A stretch of DNA of 43,297 nt, taken from the NCBI GenBank assembly GCA_022511075.1, contig JAFLSE010000021.1, positions 1 through 43,297 on the forward strand, given 5' to 3'. The position numbers and the translations under genes are program-made. Below the pieces are notes generated by a model that made no database searches, was not told where the DNA came from, and saw only the letters and a program-made list of their open reading frames with translations. This document shows positions 1-7,479 of the stretch, piece after piece. The stretch's first letter is position 1. Every line of letters starts with the position of its first letter. Origin of the DNA: Prevotella sp. (lineage in GTDB: Bacteria; Bacteroidota; Bacteroidia; Bacteroidales; Bacteroidaceae).

Positions 1-312
1 GCACGAATGCTGCAAAAGGAGTTGAGCATCATTTTCCAGCAGCAGACAAGGCAGATGCACGGTGTAATGGTTAGCGTAACACGTACAAAGGTGTCGCCCG
101 ACCTCAGCATCTGCACCGCATATCTCAGCGTGTTCCCAAGCGAAAAGGGCGAGGAGATTCTGAATAACATTAATGCTAATGCCAAGACCATCCGCTATGA
201 GCTTGGCAGTCGTGTACGTCATCAGATGCGCATCATTCCCGAATTGCGTTTCTTCATCGACGATTCCCTCGACTACATCGACCGCATCGACGAACTTCTC
301 CATAACGCCTGA
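1..312 (+). CDS. rbfA: Ribosome-binding factor A (5' end cut by window)
   Basis: RbfA is a small KH-like protein that binds the 30S subunit and helps late 16S rRNA maturation. The reading frame is open from base 1 and ends with TGA at 310-312, so the N-terminus lies outside the window. The ATG at 7 is an internal Met, because family members have about ten more residues before the 'LQKELS' segment. Visible family features are the early 'LQKELSIIFQQ' helix, the central 'VSVTRTKVSPDL' strand and the C-terminal 'R-x-P-E-L-R-F-F-I-D-D-S' segment followed by a leucine-rich helix. About 101 residues are present, against a usual 110-130. The permease gene starts 29 bp downstream on the same strand, so the two are probably cotranscribed. 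Confidence 0.9.
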   Translation, partial: ARMLQKELSIIFQQQTRQMHGVMVSVTRTKVSPDLSICTAYLSVFPSEKGEEILNNINANAKTIRYELGSRVRHQMRIIPELRFFIDDSLDYIDRIDELLHNA

Positions 313-341
313 CTTAATCACTGAACACTAATCACTCACCA

Positions 342-1571
342 ATGTCTTTCCCGTTCTACATAGCCCGCCGCTATCTTTTCTCCAAGAAAAGCACCAATGC
401 CATCAACGTAATTAGTGGCATCAGTGTTGTGGGCGTTGCCGTGGCAACAATGGCACTTGTCGTAACACTCAGTGTCTTCAATGGTTTCCACGACCTTGTG
501 GCGGGGCTGTTCACCAGTTTCGACCCCCAGATTAAGGTTGTGCCGGTAAAGGGAAAGACCGTAAATGCCGACGACCCTATACTCACGGAGATACGCCAAT
601 TGCCGCAGGTGGCAGTAGCCACGGAGACTCTTGAGGACCAAGCCCTCGCAATGTATCGTGGCAGACAGGCAATGGTAATGGTAAAGGGTGTTCAGCATAA
701 TTTCGACTCTCTCACGCACATTCGTGAGATACTTCTCGGCGACGGCGACTATTATCTTGAGATAGCCGGTATGCACTACGGTATCATTGGCATACGCCTG
801 GCAGATGTTCTCGGCACTGGCTACGATTTCAGAGAGCCAATGAAAATATATGCTCCACGGCGCGAAGGACAGTTCGACATATCTAACCCAGACGATGCCT
901 TCGTAGAAGGTGAGTTGTTGTCGCCCGGAGTAATTTTCAACGTAAAGCAAGCCAAGTACGATAAGAACTATATCATTACCAGCATCGACTTCACACGGCG
1001 CATATTCGAACAGCAAGGCATGCTCTCGTCATTGGAGCTACGACTGAAAAACGGCAGCGACTTTGAGGCAGTGAAAGCCCGTATGAGTGAGATTGCAGGC
1101 GACAAGTATCGTGTCCTCGACCGTTTTGAGCAGCAGGAGGACACGTTCAAGATTATGAAGATAGAGAAACTCATGGCATACACCTTCCTCACCTTCATTC
1201 TCATTGTGGCATGCTTCAACATCATAAGCAGCCTTTCCATGCTTATGATTGACAAGAAAAACGATGTCGTAACCCTGCGCAATCTCGGAGCAAGCGACAA
1301 GCAGATAACCAATATCTTTATGTTCGAAGGACGCATGATATCTCTTTTCGGTGCCATTCTCGGTATAGGTGCAGGCTTGCTTCTCTGCTGGCTGCAGCAG
1401 CAATACGGACTTGTGAAACTCGGCACATCGTCGGGCTCATTCATCATCGATGCCTATCCTGTAAGTGTACATCCAGAAGACATCGTAGTAATTTTCTTCA
1501 CCGTAGTACTCGTAGGCTTCGTTGCCGTGTGGTACCCCGTCCGCTATTTCGCCAAACGACTTATTAACTAA
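342..1571 (+). CDS. LolC/LolE-type lipoprotein-releasing ABC permease
   Basis: This is an inner-membrane permease of the FtsX/MacB-like family. LolC/LolE proteins work with the LolD ATPase to release lipoproteins from the inner membrane. The 409-residue length and the topology fit: one N-terminal membrane segment at about residues 20-45 after the basic 'ARRYLFSKKS' start, a large periplasmic domain at about 46-270, then three membrane segments at about 276-302, 330-352 and 378-402. The loop 'VVTLRNLGASDKQI' between the second and third segments is the family coupling motif. No LolD gene is present in the window, so the ATPase must be encoded elsewhere. It follows rbfA by 29 bp and converges on the transglutaminase-like gene. 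Whether it is LolC, LolE or a merged form cannot be told from sequence alone. Confidence 0.85.
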   Translation: MSFPFYIARRYLFSKKSTNAINVISGISVVGVAVATMALVVTLSVFNGFHDLVAGLFTSFDPQIKVVPVKGKTVNADDPILTEIRQLPQVAVATETLEDQALAMYRGRQAMVMVKGVQHNFDSLTHIREILLGDGDYYLEIAGMHYGIIGIRLADVLGTGYDFREPMKIYAPRREGQFDISNPDDAFVEGELLSPGVIFNVKQAKYDKNYIITSIDFTRRIFEQQGMLSSLELRLKNGSDFEAVKARMSEIAGDKYRVLDRFEQQEDTFKIMKIEKLMAYTFLTFILIVACFNIISSLSMLMIDKKNDVVTLRNLGASDKQITNIFMFEGRMISLFGAILGIGAGLLLCWLQQQYGLVKLGTSSGSFIIDAYPVSVHPEDIVVIFFTVVLVGFVAVWYPVRYFAKRLIN

Positions 1572-1641
1572 AAGATACCCAAATAGTAGAAACACTTTTT
1601 CTTGCAAAAGTATATTTTCATAGTAGAATGAAAAAGTTATA

Positions 1642-3111
1642 CTACGAAATATTCAACAGTATCACTTTTGCCGTCTTGTTATCCATATTAGGCATTGTTG
1701 CACCGATAGGTGCTCCAATATAGGTTGGGTCGCAGACGGTGAAGCGTCTGCCGTTAAGCTGTATGTAGTCACCATTTACACTATCATTAAAGCATACCGC
1801 AGTGGCAAGATGCCCAGGATAGAACACCAATATAACATCAAGTCCAAGCAAGTCTCTCACAAGACGGGAGAATAATATGGAGCGGTCCTCGCAGTCGCAG
1901 TATGGATAGTATAACGTTTCCTCTGCAAAGAAGGCGCGGTCGTGCCCCCACACCTTGTCGTCGTATTCATAAACGAAAGCCGTCTGCACCCAGTTCAGCA
2001 GCCAATTTGCCGCCTCCTCTGTGTTCTTCGTCTGCTTCAATGTCGACTTTAGCTGCGGATAAATGCGTGCTTTTACATTTTCTGACAAAGGGGTGTTGGC
2101 GTACATAGCCCACCTTGATACAATGTCCTCTCCCACCATTGATGTTGGATAGGTGTCGTAGAACTGAAGGAGGTTTTCGTTTACCTGCGACTTGACGGAA
2201 ACATTACCATTCTTCGACGTAAGCACACGTTCTGTGGATTCTTTTTCCGCAAACCTTTGTTCCTGCATAATCCAGAGCGACAGCGGTCTTTCTTCGGGAT
2301 AGGAAACATCGCAGATATATAGTCCGTCGTCGCTGACGGATTCCGTCAGATAATACAAACCGTCTTTCAGGTCATACCCTACCAAGTCGAATATACGATG
2401 TTCGCTCTTGAACAGCAGCCGCAGGTCGTTGCCTTTCGTCACGCCAAACCTTATCTTATATCCCGACTGGCAGAGCACATAACCTTGCAGCATTCTTGCC
2501 TCGTTGCTGCCTTTGCCGCATACAGCCTCGCTCATAGCTCCGAGCATCATCAGATATGCCCAGTCGCAGAGTTGGTGCTCCATTCGCAGTACGAGGCAGT
2601 CACGTATCAGATTGTCGTATCGGTCAGTAGACAGTTCCTCCCATGCAGAGGCAAACACATCTTCGTCTTTTCCTTTCATCTTAAAAGAGAAATCCTTCGG
2701 CAGCCGCACGCTTCCTTCCGTTCCGAAGAACGTGAACGTTCCCATTCTATAGTCGCCCTCGTTTTCCTCCCTTATTGGTGCTATCGGCTTTGGCTGCGGT
2801 TCGGGAACGGGTACAGGCACAACATCATCATGCGGCAGAGGCTGCGGCTCGTCTTTCCGTTTCCCATCGTCATATATAACAGGAGGCAGCATATCGTCTT
2901 TAGGTCGTGACATCGGTTCTATCTTTTTATGCCACTCCCATGCCAGCCTCATCCATTCTGCATACTCCTTGTTTGCCTGTTGGCGAAAGTTCTCATATTC
3001 AGTCTTTGCTTGTTGTCTGAACTCGTCATAACTTTTGCGAAACTCGTCGGTTTGGGCATATACCATAGTAGATGCCCAAACCCATAAAGCAACAAGGAAT
3101 AACCGCTTCAT
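1642..3111 (-). CDS. Exported transglutaminase-fold protein
   Basis: The 489-residue protein begins with a signal peptide ending 'STMVYAQ'. Residues about 22-62 form a charged, aromatic-rich helical stretch with a repeated 'DEFRxxYxEFRQQAxxEYxxFRQQA' pattern. A Pro-rich linker follows at about 87-112. The C-terminal third carries what looks like a transglutaminase/cysteine-peptidase triad: Cys407 in 'YCDCEDRS', His434 in 'YPGHLATA' and Asp461 in 'VCDPTYIG'. Proteins of this fold hydrolyse or cross-link peptide bonds in the envelope, and the substrate here is unknown. The gene starts 22 bp after the caspase-like gene stops and is the last gene of the six-gene exported cassette, so it is probably translated from the same message. 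The middle region (about 120-330) is not recognised. Confidence 0.75.
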   Translation of the reverse strand: MKRLFLVALWVWASTMVYAQTDEFRKSYDEFRQQAKTEYENFRQQANKEYAEWMRLAWEWHKKIEPMSRPKDDMLPPVIYDDGKRKDEPQPLPHDDVVPVPVPEPQPKPIAPIREENEGDYRMGTFTFFGTEGSVRLPKDFSFKMKGKDEDVFASAWEELSTDRYDNLIRDCLVLRMEHQLCDWAYLMMLGAMSEAVCGKGSNEARMLQGYVLCQSGYKIRFGVTKGNDLRLLFKSEHRIFDLVGYDLKDGLYYLTESVSDDGLYICDVSYPEERPLSLWIMQEQRFAEKESTERVLTSKNGNVSVKSQVNENLLQFYDTYPTSMVGEDIVSRWAMYANTPLSENVKARIYPQLKSTLKQTKNTEEAANWLLNWVQTAFVYEYDDKVWGHDRAFFAEETLYYPYCDCEDRSILFSRLVRDLLGLDVILVFYPGHLATAVCFNDSVNGDYIQLNGRRFTVCDPTYIGAPIGATMPNMDNKTAKVILLNIS

Positions 3112-3133
3112 ATCTTAATTTATTTCAGTTTGG

Positions 3134-4297
3134 TTACTTTCCGTATAATCTCCAGTTTTTCCATTGATTTCCGATATTTTGCGGAACAATCACAGCGGGA
3201 GTTTGCTTTTTACCATTAATCAGGATGGATTCTCGAGATACATTTTCTATTATATAGTCAGCTAAATCTCCTAATGACATCTTTCCTTTTTTGTCCTGCA
3301 TCATTTTAAGAAAGAAGTAAGTAAACAAACCGTGTTTCTGTTCTTTGTATGAAAACGCCGTTTCAGAATCAGATGTGGCAGAAAAAACGATTGTGTTTCC
3401 TTGAGGTTTTTCCTCTTGAGGTTTTATTGCAACTCCACGGGCGGCAACAATCATATCGCCGTCTCGTTGTGCACCACTAAAACACGCATCAAGAAATACC
3501 ACCGATTGATTCAGATGCATAGCATCTAATTCATTGTACAGTTTCTTCAATGAAAAGCAAACTGCAGGGTCTGTGCCATCTGCATCTACAGGCATTATAT
3601 AAGCATCTTTTGTCTCATTGTCTGGTATGCCATGACCTGCGTAATATACAATCAGATTTATTTTGCCGCCATAAGCCTCAGCGATTGATTTTACATCTCG
3701 AATAGCTTTATTTATCTTACCATACGTTGCATTCGGGTAATATAGGATTTGCTTGTCTTTCATTCCCAATGTCTTGGAGCAATATTCCTTTACGGCAAGT
3801 CCGTCGTTATTTGCCATCTCCACGTCACTTGCCATTTCGTATTTTTCATTTGCAATAATCAGTGCAAAAGTGTTCTCTGCTTTAATCCCTGTATATGGAG
3901 CAGCATTTACACCATGTGTAGTATCAATCCCATTAATTTCTATTTTAGGTTGATCTTTGTTTGGCACATTGTTATATGCATAAAGTGGAATGTCTGCAAC
4001 CTCCTTCTGCTTAAGCAAATACACATGACCAATATCGTCTACAGGTTTTTTGGGTATCTCAATGGTTATATATTCATAATTATTGGAGCGAAACGACAAT
4101 ATGATAGGCAGTTCTTCTTTTTCAAGCTGAAACTCATACGGAAGGGCTGATATTATTTCTGTTCTTCCTGTATTGCCAATGGTCATTTCAATACTTTCAG
4201 ATATTGTACCTGTTAATTTTATTTTCGTTTTACCTGCAAAAACAATGTTAGGTAGCAGGAATAAAATAGCAAAAAATATAATTGGCTTGATTTTCAT
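3134..4297 (-). CDS. Exported caspase-fold (peptidase C14) protein
   Basis: The 387-residue protein has a signal peptide ending 'NIVFAG', so it acts outside the cytoplasm. Residues about 25-100 look like a small beta domain of the PEGA or carboxypeptidase-regulatory type. The caspase/metacaspase domain covers about residues 140-380. It has 'ALIIANEKYE' as first strand, the His in 'VYYAGHG' (His222) and the Cys in 'VVFLDACFSG' (Cys272), the standard C14 dyad. The late segment 'IVFSATSDSETAFSYKEQKHGLFTYFF' is typical of prokaryotic caspase homologues. Such enzymes cleave after Arg/Lys or Asp, but the specificity cannot be read here. The start is 4 bp after the stop of the upstream small gene, implying translational coupling. 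The coding sequence is clearly more AT-rich than the gene after it. The C14 assignment is firm; the biological role is unknown. Confidence 0.88.
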   Translation of the reverse strand: MKIKPIIFFAILFLLPNIVFAGKTKIKLTGTISESIEMTIGNTGRTEIISALPYEFQLEKEELPIILSFRSNNYEYITIEIPKKPVDDIGHVYLLKQKEVADIPLYAYNNVPNKDQPKIEINGIDTTHGVNAAPYTGIKAENTFALIIANEKYEMASDVEMANNDGLAVKEYCSKTLGMKDKQILYYPNATYGKINKAIRDVKSIAEAYGGKINLIVYYAGHGIPDNETKDAYIMPVDADGTDPAVCFSLKKLYNELDAMHLNQSVVFLDACFSGAQRDGDMIVAARGVAIKPQEEKPQGNTIVFSATSDSETAFSYKEQKHGLFTYFFLKMMQDKKGKMSLGDLADYIIENVSRESILINGKKQTPAVIVPQNIGNQWKNWRLYGK

Positions 4298-4301
4298 TTT
4301 T

Positions 4302-4811
4302 TTATAAATTAATTGATTCTAATATTCTTGTAACGTTAAAGCTTTCTTTTTCCCACGCAGATTTACGATAAGATGCCATACAATACGATCCGTCGTTTAA
4401 TATAATTTCAAAAACAGGAGGTGTGTGCTCCTTAAAAACATTTTTGATTTCATTAAAGGAAAAACGAGATGTCACCCTTATTTCATATCCGTGTTTCTTC
4501 ACCTCACGATATAATATAAACAAGTCATTACTGTGTATTTTATTATTGCCACTTTTCAAATTTAAGAGTTTTATGTTATATTTATTACGTATCCTAAAAG
4601 AACAATTTAAGGTAACAGAATCATTATGCGAAATATATGTCATATCAAATACAAACATATCCACATTGGTATTCTTTTTTAGTTTTTTAGGATGAAAAAA
4701 GTTAATAACTCCAGCATTACTTAAATGGCTACTATAACGTTTTTCTATAGATTGCGCATTGCATGTTATGCTGATAAAGCAAATTAACAATATGAAAACA
4801 ATTCTTGCCAT
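4302..4811 (-). CDS. Small AT-rich exported protein of unknown function
   Basis: About 169 residues, starting 'MARIVFILLICF', with a hydrophobic signal peptide ending 'TCNAQ'. An alternative ATG two codons upstream at 4817 adds Met-Pro; the inner start places the basic residue directly before the hydrophobic core. No recognisable domain. The mature part is rich in Lys, Asn, Phe and Ile, with predicted beta strands ('VDMFVFDMTYISHND', 'PPVFEIILNDGSYCMASYR'). Base composition is markedly AT-rich compared with the cassette ends, which suggests later acquisition or relaxed selection. It sits between the TRL-like lipoprotein gene (67 bp gap holding a stem-loop) and the caspase gene (4 bp gap). Tight spacing suggests that it works with, or modulates, the caspase-like enzyme. 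That is inference from position only. Confidence 0.7.
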   Translation of the reverse strand: MARIVFILLICFISITCNAQSIEKRYSSHLSNAGVINFFHPKKLKKNTNVDMFVFDMTYISHNDSVTLNCSFRIRNKYNIKLLNLKSGNNKIHSNDLFILYREVKKHGYEIRVTSRFSFNEIKNVFKEHTPPVFEIILNDGSYCMASYRKSAWEKESFNVTRILESINL

Positions 4812-4836
4812 CGGCATGTCATTTTATCCGTTTAAA

Positions 4837-4871
4837 GGCGAATTGTGAAAGCATACATTCCACAATTCGCC
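4837..4871 (-). terminator. Intercistronic 11-bp stem-loop
   Basis: Perfect inverted repeat GGCGAATTGTG / CACAATTCGCC with a 13-nt loop, between the TRL-like gene and the next cassette gene. On the transcribed strand it is followed only by TTTAAA, so termination would be weak. It may act as a partial terminator or a 3'-end stabiliser that raises lipoprotein expression relative to the downstream genes. Confidence 0.6.
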
Positions 4872-4884
4872 ATAAATCACCTAT

Positions 4885-5172
4885 TTACTCTCCATAAACA
4901 CGAGTTGTATACTTGCTGTAAATCCCAAGGAAAGAATAGGTCGAGTAATCCACGTGTGAAATTTTCGTAATTCCAGCATTTTTTGCAGCCTTGTTGATAC
5001 CAATGTTTGCAGAACCTCCGAAACCCAAAATTCGGGTTGTGGATGCTTGACCACATTTATTACCTACGGGATTTGATGTTGCTGCAATAGGTGTTGTTGT
5101 TGAGCAACTTGAGAGCATTGCCACAGAAACAATGGCAACTGCTACTGATTTGATTACTTTTTTCATAATCAT
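4885..5172 (-). CDS. TRL-like small lipoprotein
   Basis: The 95-residue precursor has a lipobox 'LSSC' (Cys23) after a hydrophobic signal, so the mature lipoprotein is about 73 residues. The remainder matches the TRL-like family (named from a tRNA-associated locus protein): a 'GNKCGQASTTRILGFGG' segment, then 'INKAAKNAGITKISHVDY' and a terminal strand 'GIYSKYTTRVYGE'. Family function is unknown; members are small periplasmic or envelope lipoproteins. Start choice between Met1 and Met3 is not resolved and does not change the lipobox. The gene lies 60 bp after the DUF4384 gene and ahead of the stem-loop at 4837-4871. In this cassette it could anchor one of the exported enzymes to the membrane, which is inference only. 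Confidence 0.75.
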   Translation of the reverse strand: MIMKKVIKSVAVAIVSVAMLSSCSTTTPIAATSNPVGNKCGQASTTRILGFGGSANIGINKAAKNAGITKISHVDYSTYSFLGIYSKYTTRVYGE

Positions 5173-5232
5173 TTTAATTTTTAATTGTTAATAATATTAA
5201 TAAAAAAAACTAATTATCAAGGATACTTATTG

Positions 5233-6093
5233 TTATTTAATCATCAATATCTTTTTATCCAATACCATATCTTTATCGTGTCTTCTGTTTTTCGCCAGCC
5301 ATTTATGGAATTCATCATACCCAAGTTCTCGTGGCAACATATCTGCTGTTGCATTATCTGAGGCTTTCGCAAAAGGCTGTGGAGAAAACACAATGTATAT
5401 TTGATTCTGCTCTGACGAACGTACACAAGTCATTGTGTATTCATCTACATATTGACGTTCTTGCGACTCTGCTTCTCTGATGTTAAAAAACAAATATCGA
5501 CGGTTAGCAGCCACCTTGTATATTCCATCACTTTGGCTGCGGTAAGGCAAAAGACAATATGCCCTTTGCTCCACATCAATGAGATATATGGCAAGATAGC
5601 CATCAACAGGAGAAACAAAAGATAAATATAGGTCGTCGCCACTGCGGAATTCACTGCTCTCAAACTTGTCCTCCGTACCATTGCGCAGCACCCGCGCTTT
5701 TATGTCTATGGCTGCAGAAACAATCTCCCTTATTCTACCTTTTGCTGAAACCTTCACTACAAGCATACCTTGTTCGTATGTGATTTCATATTGTGGCTCT
5801 TCAATTGTTTCAATCCATTCTCCTTTCACATCGCTGCCGCCAATTGAAAAGAAATCAACTGATGATTCCCCATTATGGTTTTCAACGTATGTGGAATTAG
5901 TCTGTGACACAATCGTACCAAAAGCATCCGCTATAGCTTGTATTTTAGCTCTGTCAAATGCGGTAGTCTTGGCTTGTTCCATAGTCACGTTTTCTGGAGC
6001 ATGGTATATATACTCTGCATCAACCACCTTTGTCTTTTGGGAAAAGCAAGGCAGTGAAAGCAATATCAGAAGCAACAATAGCGTGTTTCTCAT
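5233..6093 (-). CDS. Exported DUF4384 protein with FlgT/LPP20-like N-domain
   Basis: I place the start at the ATG at 6093 ('MRNTLLLLLILL'), giving 286 residues and a good signal peptide ending 'LPCFSQ'. The longer frame from 6144 would overlap the upstream gene and bury the signal peptide. Residues about 35-130 contain 'EQAKTTAFDRAKIQAIADAFG', resembling the N-domain of FlgT and related LPP20-like proteins. Residues about 145-240 show the DUF4384 pattern: 'SGDDLYLSFVSPVDGYLAIYLID' followed by 'YCLLPY'. DUF4384 is often fused behind caspase-like or kinase domains; here it is a separate protein in the same operon as a caspase-like protease. It may be a binding or regulatory partner acting in trans. 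It starts 7 bp after the upstream gene stops, so coupling is likely. Confidence 0.72.
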   Translation of the reverse strand: MRNTLLLLLILLSLPCFSQKTKVVDAEYIYHAPENVTMEQAKTTAFDRAKIQAIADAFGTIVSQTNSTYVENHNGESSVDFFSIGGSDVKGEWIETIEEPQYEITYEQGMLVVKVSAKGRIREIVSAAIDIKARVLRNGTEDKFESSEFRSGDDLYLSFVSPVDGYLAIYLIDVEQRAYCLLPYRSQSDGIYKVAANRRYLFFNIREAESQERQYVDEYTMTCVRSSEQNQIYIVFSPQPFAKASDNATADMLPRELGYDEFHKWLAKNRRHDKDMVLDKKILMIK

Positions 6094-6100
6094 AATTTTA

Positions 6101-6778
6101 TTACCAACCGAGTAGTTCGTCAAGTTTCTTGTGTAGGTTTTCACCTCGTTGTTCCAATTCTTTGCGAATGGCGTCTTTTGTCACTTTCTTTGCAGCATTA
6201 CCGCTATAGGCAATCCTTACAAGCACTTGTTTATTCTTGTTAGAGAGTGTTTTATATACCTCTACCACAGGAATTGTTCTGCCAAGACTTTGAGAAATTA
6301 GATTCTTTGCTGCCATAACACTGCGTGTAACAGTTTCTGCCTCTTCGCCACTCAATTGCTCGTTGGCTACGGTGTTCTCAATAAGTGCTGTCACCTCCGT
6401 CTGAATCTGCCCAGCAAGGTTTTGTTTTGCCAACTCCAATGCCTGCATCTTGGCGGCATCATAGTTGCCGCCTATACTCATTGCCTCACCCATTATGTAC
6501 TTGGGATACATATCCTCGTCGTACTCCATCTGCATCATGTACGACTTGTCGAGCTGCTTTTCTATTGGAAGTGCGCCGGGTGCAGTCTGCCAACCGTCCT
6601 TCTTCATATCTTTGGCTTCCTTGCGTGCGGCTTTCGAGGCTTTCTCGTTCAGTTGCGTTTTAGAAGTTTTCGTAATTTCCTTTCGTTCTTTAAGTTGCTC
6701 TTTTGTGAGTTGTGCATAGCATACAGTAGTACCTGACATAAGGCACACAGCAATAAATAGAATAACCTTTTTCATCAT
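6101..6778 (-). CDS. Exported LPP20-like protein
   Basis: About 225 residues beginning 'MMKKVILFIAVCLM', with a signal peptide ending 'TVCYAQ' and no lipobox. Residues about 22-60 are a Lys/Glu/Ala-rich, probably coiled-coil segment. From about residue 98 the sequence 'YDAAKMQALELAKQNLAGQIQTEV' followed by 'VVEVYKTLSNKNKQVLVRIAYS' resembles the LPP20 fold seen in envelope proteins and near FlgT-like proteins. Either of the two adjacent ATGs (6778, 6775) could be used. It is the first gene of the six-gene exported cassette. The nearest good promoter lies about 410 bp upstream, behind the intrinsic terminator at 6843-6885. I see no clear promoter in the 64 bp between that terminator and the start codon. 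Confidence 0.62.
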   Translation of the reverse strand: MMKKVILFIAVCLMSGTTVCYAQLTKEQLKERKEITKTSKTQLNEKASKAARKEAKDMKKDGWQTAPGALPIEKQLDKSYMMQMEYDEDMYPKYIMGEAMSIGGNYDAAKMQALELAKQNLAGQIQTEVTALIENTVANEQLSGEEAETVTRSVMAAKNLISQSLGRTIPVVEVYKTLSNKNKQVLVRIAYSGNAAKKVTKDAIRKELEQRGENLHKKLDELLGW

Positions 6779-6842
6779 TGGCTACAATTTATTTTGCCTA
6801 TGACTCCCTAATTCAGCGTTAATATTAATAAGGTATGGGAAA

Positions 6843-6885
6843 CAAAAAAGACGTGGGAGTTAATTTCTCCGTGCCTATCCCCGTC
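6843..6885 (-). terminator. Intrinsic terminator upstream of the exported cassette
   Basis: On the minus strand the arms GACGGGGA and TCCC-A-CGTC form an 8-bp stem with a one-base bulge, followed at once by TTTTTTGTTT. It ends a transcript that would start near 7190. It lies only about 65 bp before the first cassette start codon, so it could also work as an attenuator. Confidence 0.7.
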
Positions 6886-7190
6886 TTCAGGCCTTAGCAT
6901 TGCCCCCATATCAAAGATAAGCAACGCAAGCCAGCCCACGCCGAGTGATATTATACTATACCAAAATACATCTACGGCATAACTATGCCATAGTTGCTTT
7001 GGGGATATAATACACCCACGCGGACGCTTCAGTTGCATTACCACTGCGATATGGATTCAAGTTTGCTAAGTTTGAAGATCACAGATAGTAACGTCCGAAA
7101 ACGTCCTTTCGAGACCTGCCCTACAAACGGCTTGGTGGTCTCATTCCCTCGATGTCTTGACCCGCCATCCCTCGCAGGCTGGCTTAGTCG
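6843..7190 (-). ncRNA. Candidate structured RNA or terminated leader, family unassigned
   Basis: About 345 nt lies between a near-perfect Bacteroidetes promoter (7195-7225) and the intrinsic terminator at 6843-6885. Its interior is GC-richer than the flanking AT-rich spacers. A 9-bp exact pairing joins the 5' part (AAGCCAGCC, 7185-7177) to GGCTGGCTT at 6936-6928. A further CGAG/CTCG helix lies just inside it (7174-7171 with 6945-6942), so a domain of about 255 nt is closed on itself. A local hairpin occupies 6972-6993. The only ORF in it, 78 codons from 7044, stops at 6808, beyond the terminator, so it is probably not expressed. I found no P4 motif of RNase P, no tmRNA tag or T-arm and no SRP loop. 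It may be a free ncRNA or a cis-acting leader of the cassette. Confidence 0.5.
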
Positions 7191-7194
7191 GCTA

Positions 7195-7225
7195 CAAAAT
7201 TAGCAATAATTGTCAAAACAACAAA
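7195..7225 (-). promoter_or_regulatory. Bacteroidetes-type promoter (TTTG-N19-TAATTTTG)
   Basis: Reading leftward, TTTG at 7225-7222 is separated by 19 bases from TAATTTTG at 7202-7195. This is the textbook -33/-7 pair for the Bacteroidetes primary sigma factor. Transcription would start near 7190 and run into the candidate RNA element. Confidence 0.75.
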
Positions 7226-7389
7226 GAGAATGACAAGAAAAATGAAAAAGCCGACGAATATTAACGGTTTTTAATAGTTTGTGGCAGTAAGCAGAAAAGG
7301 AAGATGAACATAGGAGAAAAAGGAATAGCACATAGGTGTAAAATCACAGACTCATAGGTATCTTTGATTTTTGGCGCACGTGCGAATAT

Positions 7390-7453
7390 CTTGCAGCGTG
7401 CGGTGCAAAGTCTTGCGGCGTTCGGTGAAAAACCTTGCAGCGGCCGCTGCAAG
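7390..7453 (+). repeat. Three tandem imperfect palindromes, 22-bp period
   Basis: Units start at 7390, 7412 and 7434. Unit 3 is a perfect 20-bp palindrome, CTTGCAGCGGCCGCTGCAAG. Units 1 and 2 are diverged copies (CTTGCAGCGTGCGGTGCAAAG; CTTGCGGCGTTCGGTGAAAAA). Just before them CGCACGTGCG at 7375-7384 may be a fourth degenerate unit. They begin about 27 bp past the stop codon of the HU-HIG gene, so they would form hairpins in its 3' UTR or serve as protein-binding sites. Confidence 0.65.
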
Positions 7454-7479
7454 CATGTTTTATAATGTGGTGATTACTT

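Noticed and set aside
1602..1612. A TACTTTTG-like -7 element between the permease and the transglutaminase-like gene
   Set aside because: It would point into the 3' end of the opposing permease gene, with no gene to drive.
6808..7044. A 78-codon minus-strand ORF with hydrophobic stretches
   Set aside because: Its stop lies beyond the intrinsic terminator at 6843-6885, it shows no recognisable domain, and it overlaps a structured segment.
6843..7190. tmRNA, RNase P RNA or SRP RNA as identity of the RNA element
   Set aside because: No tag frame ending in Ala-Ala, no T-arm, no GAGGAAAGTCC-type P4 strand and no SRP tetraloop region were found on either strand.
7261..7452. A 63-codon minus-strand ORF
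   Set aside because: It runs through the tandem palindromes, has no RBS or domain, and its residues reflect the repeat.
7390..7453. A CRISPR array
   Set aside because: The units are contiguous 22-bp palindromes without spacers, and no cas gene is nearby.
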